Both the position numbers and the translations under genes were made by a program. 64,000 bases of DNA from Phascolarctos cinereus (lineage: Eukaryota > Chordata > Mammalia > Diprotodontia > Phascolarctidae): NCBI RefSeq assembly GCF_002099425.1, contig NW_018344037.1, positions 6,088,501-6,152,500 of the forward strand, given 5' to 3'. The notes under the pieces are model-generated. The model ran no database searches and had not been told where the DNA came from. It saw only the letters and a list, made by a program, of their open reading frames with translations. Below are positions 35,030-46,129 of the stretch, one piece after another. The first letter of the stretch is position 1, and each line of letters starts with the position of its first letter.

Positions 35030-35875
35030 GTATGTGTTTGTATAGTTTATATATACTTGTATACCAAATCCTTATTGGAGAGATGTAATATAAAGATTTT
35101 CCCCTCATTTGAGAACTTCCCTTAGATGCATGTTTTTTTCAAAAGCTTTTCAGTTTTAGGTAATCAAAGTTAACTAGGCTATATTTTGTAATTGCCTCTA
35201 TTTTTCTATGGCTAAGAAAATATGTCCTACTCATAGTTCCAAGAGGCATATAAAATGTTACTCTTCTAATTTTTTTTTCTTATACTATTCTTTTTAATAT
35301 TAAGGTTATGTGTTCATTTAGAATTTATTGTGGAGCATGTTACAAGCTATTGACCTAATCCTAATTTATGCCAGACTATTTTTTACTAGAAGTTTTCATC
35401 CAATAAGGAATTTTTTCCTAGTTATTTTAAATTTCCCATTTTATGAAACATTAGGTTACTATGTCTATTATTTCTGATTTCCCTTTTCTACTGTGTTCCA
35501 TTGATCTTTCTCTCAACGTCTCTCTTCACCAACACCAGATAGTTTTGATGACTGTTTTTTTTTTCCATAATATAGTTTGAGGTTTGGAAGTGCTAATCCT
35601 CTTTCATCCCTACTTATTTTCATCATTTCCCTTAAGATTACAGATATTATTTTTAAATGAATTTTGTCATTTTTAAACAAATTATGGAAAATATAACCTT
35701 ACTAACTTGATTGGTACAGCATCAAATGTGCAAATTAATTCTAATGGTTTTGTCATTTTTATTATATGAGCACAGATTACCATGTGCATTAAATAATCCT
35801 CGATCTATTTAAGTTTGAGGAGCTCCTTGCAATTAAATCTACTCAAGGTCTTTTTTTGTGTGTGTTGTTGTTGTT
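34290..35875 (-). mobile_element. Old L1, ORF2 C-terminal half, antisense
   Basis: Antisense ORF2 words occur in order: CATATACCACAATTTGTTTA, TTGATTCCTTCTGGCATAAA, CATCATCACTGG-type gap, ATTGACCATTTATCTAATGG (34945), CTTATTGGAGAGATG, AAAAGCTTTTCAGTTTTAGG, TGGAGCATGTTACAAGC, CCATTGATCTTTCTCTC, CCAGATAGTTTTGATGACTG and TTGAGGTTTGGAAGTGCTAA. It is much more diverged than the inner copy at 38.8-40.5 kb, and no frame is open. Confidence 0.7.
34984..35027. repeat. (CA)n microsatellite in old L1
   Basis: 22 CA units, uninterrupted. Confidence 0.95.
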
Positions 35876-36100
35876 GTTTACTAAATTTATTTATTTTCAG
35901 TTTTCAGTATTTACTTGCACCCAGATTTTGAGTTCCAAATTTTCATCCCATCTCACCCCTCCCCCCACCCCAAGATGGCATGCGTTCTGAATATCCCTTC
36001 CCCTAGTCTCCCCTCTCTTCTATCTCTTTCCCCCTTCTCTTATCCCCATCCCCTTCTATTTTCCTGTAGGGCAGGACAGACTTCTGCACCCCATTTCCTG
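35876..36100 (-). mobile_element. 3' tail of an ORF1-only L1 derivative, antisense
   Basis: TTATTTTCAGTTTTCAGTAT, TTTTGAGTTCCAAATTTTC and CCCACCCCAAGATGGCATG form a 3' terminus of the same type as the 27.7 kb element. A jump into the pyrimidine-rich (antisense) tract follows at 35990-36080, which duplicates the text at 36395-36470. The copy is 5' truncated. (GTT)n runs at 35862-35880. Confidence 0.65.
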
Positions 36101-36697
36101 TATTTCTTATTTCCCAGGAGCATGTGAAAACTTTTTTTAAACATACATTTTTAAAACTTTAGGCTTCAAATCTTCTTCCTTCCTCCCTCCCTCTACCCAC
36201 CCTCATTGAAAAGGCAAGCAACTCAATATAGGTTATACATGTGCAGTTATGCAAAACACTTCCATAGTAGACATGTTGTGAAAAATAATCTATTTCCCTT
36301 AATCCTACCTGCCCTCCCATTTATTCTATTCTTTCTTTGACCCTGTCCCTCTCAGAAGTATTTGCTTCTGATTACCCCTTTCCCAATCTGCCCTCCTCTC
36401 TATCACCCCTGTCTCTTGTCCCTTCTCCCCCTATTTTCCTAGGGTAAGACAGATTTCCTACCCAATTGAATGTGTATGTTATTCCCTCCTTAAGCCAAAT
36501 CCTATGAGAATAAGATTCACTCATTCCCTCTCACCTTCCCCATTTCCCCTCCACTGTAAGAGCTTTTCTTTCTGTTTTTTTTTTGTGAGATAATTTACCC
36601 CATTCTACCTCTCCCTTTCTTCTCCAATATAATCCTCTTCATCCCTTAATTTTATTCTCTGATATGACCTTAATCTTCAACTCACCTGTGCCCTCTA

Positions 36698-36722
36698 TCT
36701 ATCTATCTATCTATATATACAT
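36698..36722. repeat. (TCTA)n short microsatellite
   Basis: Four to five ATCT units inside the purine/pyrimidine tract. Confidence 0.8.
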
Positions 36723-37529
36723 ACATATAATTTTTTTCCTCCAACTACCCTAATACTGACAAAGGTCTCATGAGTTAAAATATCATCTTTCCATGCAGGA
36801 ATGTAAACAGTTCAATCTTAATAAGTCTCTTATGATTTCTCTTTCCTGTTTACCTCTTCATGTTCCACTGAGTCCTGTATTTGAAAGTCAAATTTTCTAT
36901 TCAGCTCTGGTCTTTTCATCAGGAATGCTTGAAAGTCCTCTATTTCACTGAATGACCATTTTTTCCCCTGAAGGATTATACTCAGTTTTGCTGGGTAGGT
37001 GATTCTTGGTTGTAATCCTATCTCCTTTGCCTCTCAGAATATTATATTCCATGCCCTGCGGTCCTTTAATGTAGAAGCTGCTAAATCTTGTGTTATCCTG
37101 ATTGTGTTTCCACAGTACTTGAATTGTTTCTTTTTGGCTGCTTGTAATATTTTCTCCTTGACCTGGGAACTCTGGAATTTGGCTATAATATTCCTAGGAG
37201 TTTTCCTTTGGGGATCTCTTTCAGGAGGAGATCTGTGGATTCTTTCAATTTCTATTTTGCCCTCTGGTTCTAAATATCAGGGCAGTTTTCCTTGATAATT
37301 TCTTGAAAGATGATGTCTAGGCTCTTTTTTTGATCATGGCTTTCAGATAGTCCAATAATTTTTAAATCTCTCTCCTGGATCTATTTTCCAGGTCAGTTGT
37401 TTTTCCAATGAGATATTTCACATTGTTTCTAATTTTTCATTCTTTTGGATTTGTTTTACAGTGTCTTGATTTCTCATAAAGTCACTAGCTTCCAATTGCT
37501 CTATTCTAATTTTTAAGGAAGTATTTTCT

Positions 37530-37934
37530 TCAGTAAGCTTTTGGACTTCCTTTTCCATTTGGCCAATTTTTTTTTAGGGCATTTTTCTCCTCATTGGCTT
37601 TTTGGACCTCTTTTGCCATTTGGGTTAGGCTATTTTTTAAGGTGTTATTTTCTTCAGTATTTTTTTGGGTCTCCTTTAGCAAGCTGTTGACTTGTTTTTC
37701 ATGATTTTCTTGCATCACTCTCATTTCTCTTCCCAGTTTTTCCTCTACTTCCCTTACTTGCTTCTCAAAATCCCTTTTGAGCTCTTCCAAGGCCAGGGAC
37801 TGATTCATATTTTTCTTGGAGGCTTTGGATGTAGGAGCTTTGACTTTATTGTCTTCTTCTGGTTGTATATTTTGATCTTCTTTTTCACCAAAGTAAGATA
37901 ATATAGTCTGACTCTTTTCGTGCTGCTTGCTCAT
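37530..37934 (-). pseudogene. L1 ORF1 N-terminal and coiled-coil part, frameshifted
   Basis: 134 codons from MSKQHEKSQTILSYFGEKED (ATG at 37934; the frame is open four more codons back to a TTG at 37946, not a likely start). The coiled coil follows as in 26777-27484, with which it is over 90 percent identical by eye. The frame is lost near 37570, where nine T's replace TTTTGCTTTTT of the plus-strand copy (two bases missing on that count). The RRM and C-terminal domain continue in another frame to about 36900 (36999-37295 still carries their sequence). Confidence 0.85.
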
Positions 37935-38664
37935 GATCCCAGCCAATTACTTGAGTTTTAAACTCTTTGTTAAGGTAAGAGTCTGCTTCCAATGTGGAGA
38001 ATGTACTGTCCCAAGCTTCAGGGGTTTGTATAGCTGTTTTCAGAGATACTTGTAGGGACCTGTAAATTTTCAATTCTTGCAAGGTGGTATGATAAGGGGT
38101 GAGGTGTTTACTCCTTTCCTGGCCTGTGACCACAAGTATTCCTTTCTGTCCCGTAACTGTGAGGAGGGGTTCCTCTCACAGCCACTACAAGCTCCACCAC
38201 ACCAGCGTTCTTCCTCACCCAGCACCACCCAGAACTGTGACCCAGATCCAAACACGGGCAAAGCAAGAGATTCCTGCCTGCAGCTGGCAAAGGGATCCCT
38301 GCAATCCCTCTCTGATCAGCCACTGGATTCCCCCTCAGTCTGTGGGTCGGAAACTCGGGAAGCAGCTGCCCCCCCAACCATGCTCTTGGGGAATGAAGCT
38401 GAGACCCCGCCTTTCTTTCTCAGCAGCAACAGAAACAGACTTTTCCCACTGACCTTCTAAGTTGTCTTTGGCATTAGTAGGTTGATACACCTTTCTGATC
38501 AATCATACAGGTTGTCTTGGGCTGGAAATTTGTTTCACTCTGTCTTTTTGTGGGTTCTGCTGCTTCAGAATTTGTTTAGAGCCATTTTTTATGAGTATTT
38601 GGAGGGGTTTGGGGGAGAGCTTAAGCAAGTCACTGCTTTCACTCTGCCATCTTGGCTCTGCCCA

Positions 38665-38820
38665 GCTAATTCTACTTTTTAAGGAGTTCTTTTCAATGAA
38701 TTTTTGTGGCTCTTTTTCCATTTGCCCCATTCTGCTTTTCAAGGCATTGTTCTCTTCCTTGTATGTTTCTGCTCCTTTCACCATTTGGCTTATTCTGTTT
38801 TTCAAGATGTTATTTTCTTC
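38665..38820 (-). mobile_element. Fragment of an older L1 ORF1 coiled coil (outer element, part 1)
   Basis: In coding direction this reads NNILKNRISQMVKGAETYKE and NNALKSRMGQMEKEPQK, the coiled coil of ORF1. It is separated from its N-terminal part (40464-41480) by the L1 insertion at 38821-40463, and is cut at the other side by the element ending at 38664. Confidence 0.8.
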
Positions 38821-40463
38821 CCCTCCCCTCACTTAATATCTTATTTTTTCCAATTGCATGTAAAGATAGTTTTCATTCACTTTTTCATTTATTCACTTTT
38901 GTAAGATTTTGTGTTCTAAAATTTTTTTCTCCCTCTCTCCCTCCCCTCTCCCTTCTCCAAGATTTCAATCTGATACAGGCTATGCATGAACAATCATACT
39001 AAATATATTTTCACATTAGTTATATTGTGAAAGAAGAATCAGAACAAAAGGGGGGGAAACCCTGAGAATGAAGAAACCAGAGAGAGAGAATAATATGCTT
39101 CAATCTGCATTCAGAATCCATAGTTCTTTCTCTGGATGTGAATTGCATTTTCCATCTTGAGTGTTTTGGAATTGTGTTAGATCATTTTATTGCTCAGACA
39201 AGCTAAGTCTATCAAAGTTGATCATCACATAATGTTTCTGTGTAAAATATGTGTACAGTATTCTCCTGGTTCTGCTCATTTCACTCAGCATAAGTTCTTG
39301 TAAGTCTTTACAAATTTTTCTGAAATCCACCTTCTGATCATTTCTTATAGCACAATAGTATTCAACTACATTAATATACCATAAATTGTTCAGCCAATTT
39401 ATGGGCATCCTCTCAATTTCCAATTCTTTCCCACCACAAAAAGAGCTATTATAAATATTTTTGTACATGTGGGTCCTTTTCCCATTTTTGTGATCTCTTT
39501 GGGATGCAGATATAGAAGTGGTATTGCTGGTTCAAAAGGTATGGATAGTATTATAGCACTTTGAGCATAGTTCCAAATTGCTCTCCAAAATGGTTGAATC
39601 AGTTGACAACTCCACCAACAATGCATTAGTATTCCAATTTTCTCACATCTTCTCCAACATTCAGCCTTTTCCTGTTTTGTCATGTTAAACAATCTCATAG
39701 GGGTGATGTGGTAGCTCAGAGTTGTTTTGATTTGCACTTCTCTAATCAATAGTGATTTAGAGCATTTTTTCATTTGACAATGGATAGCTTTAATTTCTTC
39801 ATCTGAAAACTGCCAGTTCATGTCCTTTCACTATATATCAATTGGGAAATGATTTGCATTCTTACAAATTTGACTCAGTTCTTTATAGATTTTAGAAATG
39901 AGTCCTTTATCAGAGACACTGGTTGTAAAAATTCTTTCCCAGCTTTCTGCTTCCCTTCTAATCTTCATTTCATTGGCTTTGTTTGTGCAAAAACTTTTCA
40001 ATTTAATGTAAGAAAAATTATCCATTTTCCATTTCATAATGTTTTCATCTCTTTTTAGTCATCAGTTCTTCCCTTCTCTATAGATCTGACAGGTAAGCTA
40101 TTTCTTGCTCTCCCAATTTTCTCATGGTATCACCTTTTATGTCTAAATCACTTATTCATTTTGACCTCATCTTAGTATATGGTGTTAGATGTTATTCTAT
40201 GCCTAGTTTCTGCCATACTATTTTCCAGCAGCTTTTTGCCAAATAGTGAATTCTTATCCCAGAAGCCAGAGTCTTTGGTTTTATCAAACAAGAGGTTACG
40301 ATAGTCATTGACTACTGTGTCTTGTTTACGTAACCCATTCCACTGATCCATTATTCTATCTCTTAGGCAGTACCAAATAAGTTTAATGATTGCTGCTTTA
40401 TAACACAATTTTAAATCAGGTACTGATAGGTCATTTCCCCTTGTATTTCTTTTCATTAATTCT
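38821..40463 (-). mobile_element. L1, 5' truncated, inserted into an older L1
   Basis: The 3' UTR is at 38830-39090 (TTCCAATTGCATGTAAAGAT, TGATACAGGCTATGCATG) and ORF2 C-terminal third at 39187-40456. The 5' truncation is at about 40463. The flanks carry TGTTATTTTCTTC (38808-38820) and TGTTATTTTCTC (40469-40480), with CAAGA/CAAAG before them: a target-site duplication of about 17 bases. Insertion into the outer ORF1 is therefore seen directly. Confidence 0.9.
39187..40456 (-). pseudogene. L1 ORF2, C-terminal third
   Basis: Successive frames read: 40456-40172 LSVPDLKLCYKAAIIKLIWY; 40037-39831 IKLKSFCTNKANEMK and SDKGLISKIYKELSQI; 39821-39399 MNWQFSDEEIKAIHCQMKKC, then CWRRCEKIGILMHCWWSCQL with the Cys/His residues of the C-terminal zinc-knuckle-like motif; 39468-39187 LWYINVVEYYCAIRND. 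They match human L1 ORF2p C-terminal text (PDFKLYYKATVTKTAWYW, HCWWDCKLVQPLWK, MEYYAAIKNDE). Endonuclease and the catalytic reverse transcriptase palm are upstream of the truncation. At least three frame changes occur. Confidence 0.9.
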
Positions 40464-41480
40464 CAAAGTGTTATTTTCTCAAGTATTTTTTGTGCTTCCT
40501 TTATCAAACTGTTGGCTCTTTTTTTCTCTCTCTCTCTTATAATTTTTTTTGCATTACTCTTCTTCCTCTTCCCAATTTTTCCTACACCTTTCTTACTTGA
40601 TTTTTGAAATCTTTTTTGAGCTCTTCTATGGCCTAAGACCAATTCACATTTTTCTGTGAGGCTTTAAATGCAGGAATTTTGACTTTGTTGTCTTATTCTA
40701 AGTGTACGTTTTGGTCTTTCTTGCCATCATAGTAATTTTCTAGGATCAAAATATTTTTTCTCTTGCTTGCTCATTTTCTAGCTTATTTCTTGACTTTTAA
40801 CTCTATGCTAAAGTGGGGCTCCACTTCCCAAGTGGAGGGGGTACTTCCCCCCCTTAATTTTTTTTTTGTACAGCTATTTTCAGAGGTAGTTCTGGGGACC
40901 TACCTGTAAGTTGTCTTATGATTTAGGGCAAAATGCATTTACTGCTCTCCTGTACTGTGTACTGCTTTGTGAACAACCACAAGCACTCATTTCAATCCTG
41001 GACCTGTGACCAGGGTCCCTGCTTTCCTGTGGCCACAAACTCTGGTGTACTATTGCTCCTCCTCACACTGGGACTAAGACCCAGGGCTGTGACACATACC
41101 CAAATATAGTCAATGCAGCAGAGTCTTGCCCCTGGTGCCAGCAAAGGAACCCCTGTGAATCTCTTTCTGACCTATTGTTTCATTCCTTTACCAACTATGG
41201 GCTCAGAGATCTCAAATCCATCACTGATGCCACTGATTCAATCACCTGGAGGCCTACTCCTGGTTTTTTGTTGTCAAGTCTGCACTGGTGTAGCCTTTGC
41301 TAGACTGTGCTCTTCAATCATACTGGTGCAACATACCTTTCCTGCCAACATCTAAGTTGTCTTGGGCTGGAAAATTGTTTTACTCTTTTTAGAATCATTA
41401 TTTAAAGGTATTTGAAGGAGTTTAGGGGAGAGCTGAGACAAGTCCCTGCTTTTACTACACACCTTGGCTTTGCCTTCTTT
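40464..41480 (-). mobile_element. Older L1: ORF1 N-terminus and 5' UTR (outer element, part 2)
   Basis: Antisense ORF1 coiled coil and N-terminus (40480-40790: TTTGAGCTCTTCTATGGCC, TTGACTTTGTTGTC, TTGCTTGCTCATTTTC) are followed by 5' UTR text parallel to 38.0-38.6 kb (GGGGACCTACCTGTAAG, CCTGTGACCAGGGTCC, AAGTTGTCTTGGGCTGGAAA). The 5' end lies near 41480. There are many stops, and it is older than the two elements nested in it. Confidence 0.75.
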
Positions 41481-41499
41481 TACATCTTTAATAATCTGC

Positions 41500-41905
41500 T
41501 TCATTATTATGTTCAAAGAGGACTTTAGTAAGCTGAAGAGTGTTCAGAGAAAGGCAACCAGAATGATGAAGGGTCCTGATTCCATATCATATGAGAATCA
41601 AAGGAAGTGAAAATCATTAGTTTGTAGAAAAGAAGACTCAGGGGAAACATGGATACCTGTCTTTCAGTATTAGAAGAATTATCCTATGGTTTGGTTTCAC
41701 TACAGAGAACAAAACCCTAAACAATTGCTAGAAGTTAAAAAGATGCCAATTTAAGCCTGATGTTGGAAAACAAAGAATAAATCCAAACTTCCTTACAATC
41801 AGCTCTGTTCAAAAAATGGAATGGGCTGCCTGAAAATATAGTAAATTTTTCCTCCTTGGTGGTCTTCAAACAGAGGCTGGAAGATCACTTACTTGTCAAA
41901 TACAC
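41500..41905 (+). mobile_element. CR1/L3-clade LINE 3' fragment
   Basis: GAAAGGCAACCAGAATGATG, AAGGGTCCTGATTCC, AGACTCAGGGGAAACATGG, AATGGGCTGCCTGAAAATAT and CTTCAAACAGAGGCTGGAAG are the ordered landmarks of a CR1-type 3' end. A second copy is at 48.6-49.0 kb. Ancient in mammals. Confidence 0.6.
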
Positions 41906-41959
41906 TATAAAGAGGATTTTGTGCATGAGAAAAACATGAAATTTTGCTGACTGGGTATA

Positions 41960-42310
41960 ATATATATTTTATATATTTTTAAAATCTTTATTGATGTATT
42001 TTTATTTTACAACCATTTTCAGATTATTCTCACTCCATGAGACTTCTCTTGTAACCAAATAAAACAGTTTAAGCAAAACCAATAATCCAGTGGGCTCATA
42101 AGAAAGTGCATGCAGCATAGCACATTTGTGGCATATCCCTCAACTGACCTATTTTGTTAAAGTGTTGTTTCTTTTAATAAATGGAAATCTATTTTCTCTC
42201 TCTCTTGTTCCCAAAACCATGAAAGAAAAGAGGGAAAGAAGAAAAACAAACCTCTTGTATACACATAATCAAGCCAAATAAATTTCCCCATCGTATACTA
42301 AAATATAACA
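41960..42310 (-). mobile_element. Possible 3' end of an unclassified retroelement, antisense
   Basis: TTAAAATCTTTATTGATG and TTTTACAACCATTTTC, followed by pyrimidine-rich sequence, resemble an antisense retroelement tail. No coding part is attached. The assignment is tentative. Confidence 0.25.
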
Positions 42311-42314
42311 TACG

Positions 42315-42385
42315 TGCACATATATATGTATATATGTATGTGGATATATATGTTTGTAAAAGGAGTGTGTGTGTGTGCGTAGATT
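42315..42385. repeat. (TATG)n and (GT)n microsatellite
   Basis: CATATATATGTATATATGTA runs to GGATATATATG, then a short GT run at 42366-42378. Confidence 0.85.
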
Positions 42386-44264
42386 CTTATCTGCCCCCTA
42401 AATCCATCATCTCTTTTTCACTTTGTCAGGTAGTTGATATGATATAGTACCCTGGAATCATGATTCTATCCTCCCTTACCAATAGACACTGTGTAAGTAT
42501 CCTCCTCAACAAAGCTTGCGTGTTTGATATTCTCTCTCTCCGCTTGACTTATGGTATGTTTTGTTTCCTGTTGACACACCTTCTATCCAGCTATTTCTTT
42601 CCTTTGAAGCATGAACCTTTGCCCAAGAATGTGACTAGTAATTCAGCAGCCATATCCATATCTCAAATCTTGGACTTAGAGATAAGGAAAGCAAGGGCTT
42701 ACCTGTGTGCCTCAATGGCAGGGCCCTCTTTCTTCCTTATGTCAAGGTTGTGACTTGAGGCTGTGCCCCCAAATGAGCCATGTCACTCAAGTTTTTCCAC
42801 AACCCGTATGAGAGAAATATTGGAGATTGCTGCCTTTCCTTGTACTGAGAGTTTAGTATTCTTAACCTCATAGAGTTTGTTATCATAACAATTGGTAATA
42901 GACATTCCAAAGCTAAAGCTGTCAAAGCAGAACTCTGAATAAAGGCACTGCGCCTTATTAATTCCTCTGTGTCTCCTAGATTCCAACATAATATGTTGTA
43001 GATATAGTAGGAACTAAATAAATATTAGCATATTATGAATATGCATGTCTGGATAAGGCTTTAAATAGTATTTAAATGGTTAAACAATCAAATGGCACTG
43101 ACAGAGTTTTGTAGCTAAGTTTCTCCATTCAAATGCCTCTTCCTCAAAAATCTGGACCTCAGATGAATCTAACGAACAGAAGCTAAGCCTTGAAGGAGTC
43201 TATTCTAAATCTGATTAAAAAGGGTAAGACACATGCCTTGAGAAAAATCAATAAGACTCAAAGTTTCAGTTCTTCCTAAGGTGTGTAATCAGTCAGGTGA
43301 GAATTTGTTTTCCTTCCTGAACCCTAACAGGAACTCAGTGTGACATACATAAAATGAAGCTTCTGTGAAACTGTATTCATACAGTTACATTGAGGTCATA
43401 TAACCTTAAATTTAATATTCATGTGCTGTCTAGAAACTGCAGACTTGATACATGTTTGAACCTTATAAACAGAGCTAATGGGGAAAAAAAACAGACACAT
43501 GAAAATACAATTTATTAGACAGGAAAAAATGTTATGTTTTGCTGGTTTATTTTTCCCAGAAGGAAAAAGGTCACACTAAAGCAGACAAAGGACCAAGAAT
43601 AAAGATTTATTAAAAAATATAAACCAAAAGCCATGCAGAAACATAAAGAAATTAAGTACAATACAGTAGATGAAATCTGCATAACCAGAGAAAAAGTTAT
43701 AAAGACTTTCTCTAAACAGAATGAAATGGATAATACTAGAGACAATAGGGTAGCAAAAATAAGCGCAAGCAACAGTGGAGATAAATAAAATAAATTAACA
43801 TTAAGAAATAACTGATCTTTATTTTGATTAAAAGATTGGCGTATCTCCTATAACTATACAAAATGCATCTAATTTATATTCAAGTATTTAAATCTCTTCA
43901 GTTTAGAAGACAGTTTGGCAGGCATTCACTATCTAACAATGAGCTCAAAGGACAGAAACTGTCGTTCTTGAAACCAAAGTAAATTTAGCACATTAATTGC
44001 TTATTCTTTAAAGTAACTCCTTTAGAAGTAAAAAAGGATAAAAATCGCCTATAACATGATCAAATATAAACTTGCTAAATTCAACATAAATTGCTACATG
44101 CTATATGTACAAGATGTCTTTTTATCATCACTACTAAGTAATGTATGTGTCTGCAAATCTATAATAGGAATCATTAGTTGAAGGAGGCAAGAATAATTAG
44201 GAAATTCATACTTAAATACATTGAGAAAGACTTATTTTATAGGTTTTGACATGTACAGCCTCCT
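42386..44264. other. Intergenic, no supported gene
   Basis: It contains two overlapping minus-strand frames (42737-42989) of ordinary composition that I could not assign, and an AT-rich stretch at 43500-44200. No repeats are recognised. Confidence 0.45.
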
Positions 44265-44367
44265 CTATGATGATATACATATACACATATGCACACACAT
44301 ATGTGTGTATATGTGTGTCTATATATATTATATATACATATATACATACATATATACATATACATAT

Positions 44368-44407
<40 letters not shown>

Positions 44408-44465
44408 TGTGTGTGTGTGTTCATAGAGGATACATGCTCTCTAGATAGATAGACAGACAGATAGA
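44265..44465. repeat. Compound microsatellite: TATACACA, (GT)n, (GATA)n/(GACA)n
   Basis: ATATACAT and ACACATATG units (44268-44370), about 24 GT units with GCGC interruptions (44371-44420), then GATAGATAGACAGACAG at 44445-44465. Confidence 0.95.
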
Positions 44466-44759
44466 TTGATCTTCCCTTCTGGAAATAATACTTGGCTCAA
44501 GGAGATCATGAAGTCATTGAAATGAGTGGTATAGATTCTAAGTATTGGGGCCAGACAGATTTGTGGGTAATATGTGAAAATCTGTGCCAACATCAGCCTT
44601 TTACTATGCAGAATGTGGCAGATGAAGCAGATAATCAATAATTAACCTGTATGGTTCTATGTCCCTATTCTGTAGGACAAACTTTCATTTTCATAGTGTA
44701 AGTAAATGAACCTATAGTGCATGATATATAGAATTAGATTTTATAAATAATTTTAAGTA
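44466..44759. other. Short intergenic stretch
   Basis: Nothing recognised. Confidence 0.4.
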
Positions 44760-44855
44760 ATATTTATTAATCAGTTAATAAGCTTTTATAAAGTGTTTAC
44801 TGTGTGCCAAGCATTGTGCTAATCACTAGGCATACAAAAAGACATTTATTCTGAC
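44760..44855 (-). mobile_element. L2 LINE 3' end fragment, antisense
   Basis: AAAGTGTTTACTGTGTGCCA, AGCATTGTGCTAATCACTAG and GCATACAAAAAG are the antisense of the L2 terminal text. Confidence 0.7.
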
Positions 44856-45925
44856 TAAGAATTAATACTAATATTTGGTGACTTTTACATCATATACAAA
44901 ATATATCAAATGTTTTTATATTAAAGTGTTAAATATAGTACATAATTTGTTTACGTGAAAGTAAATTTCAAAGTTGTTCTGAGATATTAATAAGAAATAT
45001 ACGTTAAATGAACCAGATGGTGTATTTTTTCCTAATGTTTTCTTTTGGTTGATTTGGGCAAGAACTCTGTAATTCAAGGTAAATAGAATGAGGCATGCAG
45101 AGCCAGCATGGATCTGGCTATAGACAGGGTTTTATTTCCTGAACTATCTTATGTAGTAAAATCTTATACTCTGTATTTTCTTTCAGTCCAAGTATGATCC
45201 AGTTAATATGAGCTTTAACAAATCATCATTACTTCTTCCAAGCTTTTACTAGAACTATGTATTTGAAGAAAAAAATATACAAAAAATAATACGCTATTCA
45301 TTTAAAGAATGGAATTTACTGAAAAAAACTACAACATTAGAATTTCTGGGCTAATTAATTATATAGTATGAAATAATGAATGAATTAACATATTTTGTTG
45401 GGAGAATATAAGCCTGATCTTAGTTATCATATGTTTCCTTTGGCTAGAATGATTTGTACCTTTCTATTCTTTTCATCTATTCATGTGACTATTTTAATAA
45501 CTCACTAAAATATTATGATAACTAATTCATATATACCTAAAACTTTAGGTCTAAGTATCTAATCCACTGTAGGTAATGAATATACTATGTTATCACAACT
45601 GTCTAAGTATCATTAATCTAATATAAATTTTTCATAATCTTAGAGGTAAGTCATCAGAGCATCCTATTGCTGAGATACTTTTATGCTTTAACAAATTCAA
45701 CAATAATATCATTTCCATTTATGTTCATCCCCAGAAATGATAATGAATAAATGAAAGTGTTTAATGTTGGATGCCTTCTACAATTCTATATACTCATCTT
45801 TTGCATATCATGGATAGTATTCACTGATAGCTAGTTATGGCTATACCCATATAAATCAATGGATAAACCAAGAAAGATGTATTTACTTCATTGTAATTAT
45901 GTCTTTGAGAGTTGTCTAAGACTCA
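44856..45925. other. AT-rich intergenic, nothing recognised
   Basis: No ORF of 60 codons or more and no repeat family seen. Confidence 0.5.
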
Positions 45926-46115
45926 GAGACATTAAGCTTCTAATCAGTAAGATGAGAGGTCTGGACTAGATGGCCTTTTAAAGTGCCTTCCAGATCTAAA
46001 TCAAAGATCCTTTAAAGTCAGTTGCCCATGGTCACACAGCTAGTGTTGGAGGTAGAGTTTAAATTGAGATTGCTTCTAACTGTAGGTACAGTGCTTTTCC
46101 TGCAGTGCCATGATG
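45926..46115. repeat. Two MIR-type pieces
   Basis: 45930-46010 has the sense text TGGACTAGATGGCCTTTTAA and CCTTCCAGATCTAAAT. 46015-46115 has the antisense text TTGCCCATGGTCACACAGCT. They are therefore parts of two oppositely oriented CORE-SINEs. Confidence 0.6.
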
Positions 46116-46129
46116 TATCTTATGAAGGA

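Larger units (their letters stand above)
36101..38664 (-). mobile_element. ORF1-only L1 derivative (HAL1-like), antisense, near full length
   Basis: Right to left it has a 5' end at 38664 (minus-strand GGCAGAGCCAAGATGGCAGA), a 5' UTR to about 37935, ORF1 from 37934 to about 36880, and a purine-rich tract (antisense pyrimidines, 36290-36800). The 3' UTR is of the TCCAATTACATGTAAAAAC class at 36101-36250. There is no endonuclease or reverse transcriptase. The 5' UTR is closely related to that of 25905-27750, and both ORF1 N-termini are nearly identical, so the two are from one young subfamily, although their 3' ends are of different types. Confidence 0.8.

Noticed and set aside
38077-38460. 127-codon plus-strand and other overlapping frames
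   Set aside because: They are antisense or sense shadows in the GC-richer 5' UTR of the ORF1-only L1 derivative; the related 5' UTR at 26.0-26.7 kb does not keep the same frame.
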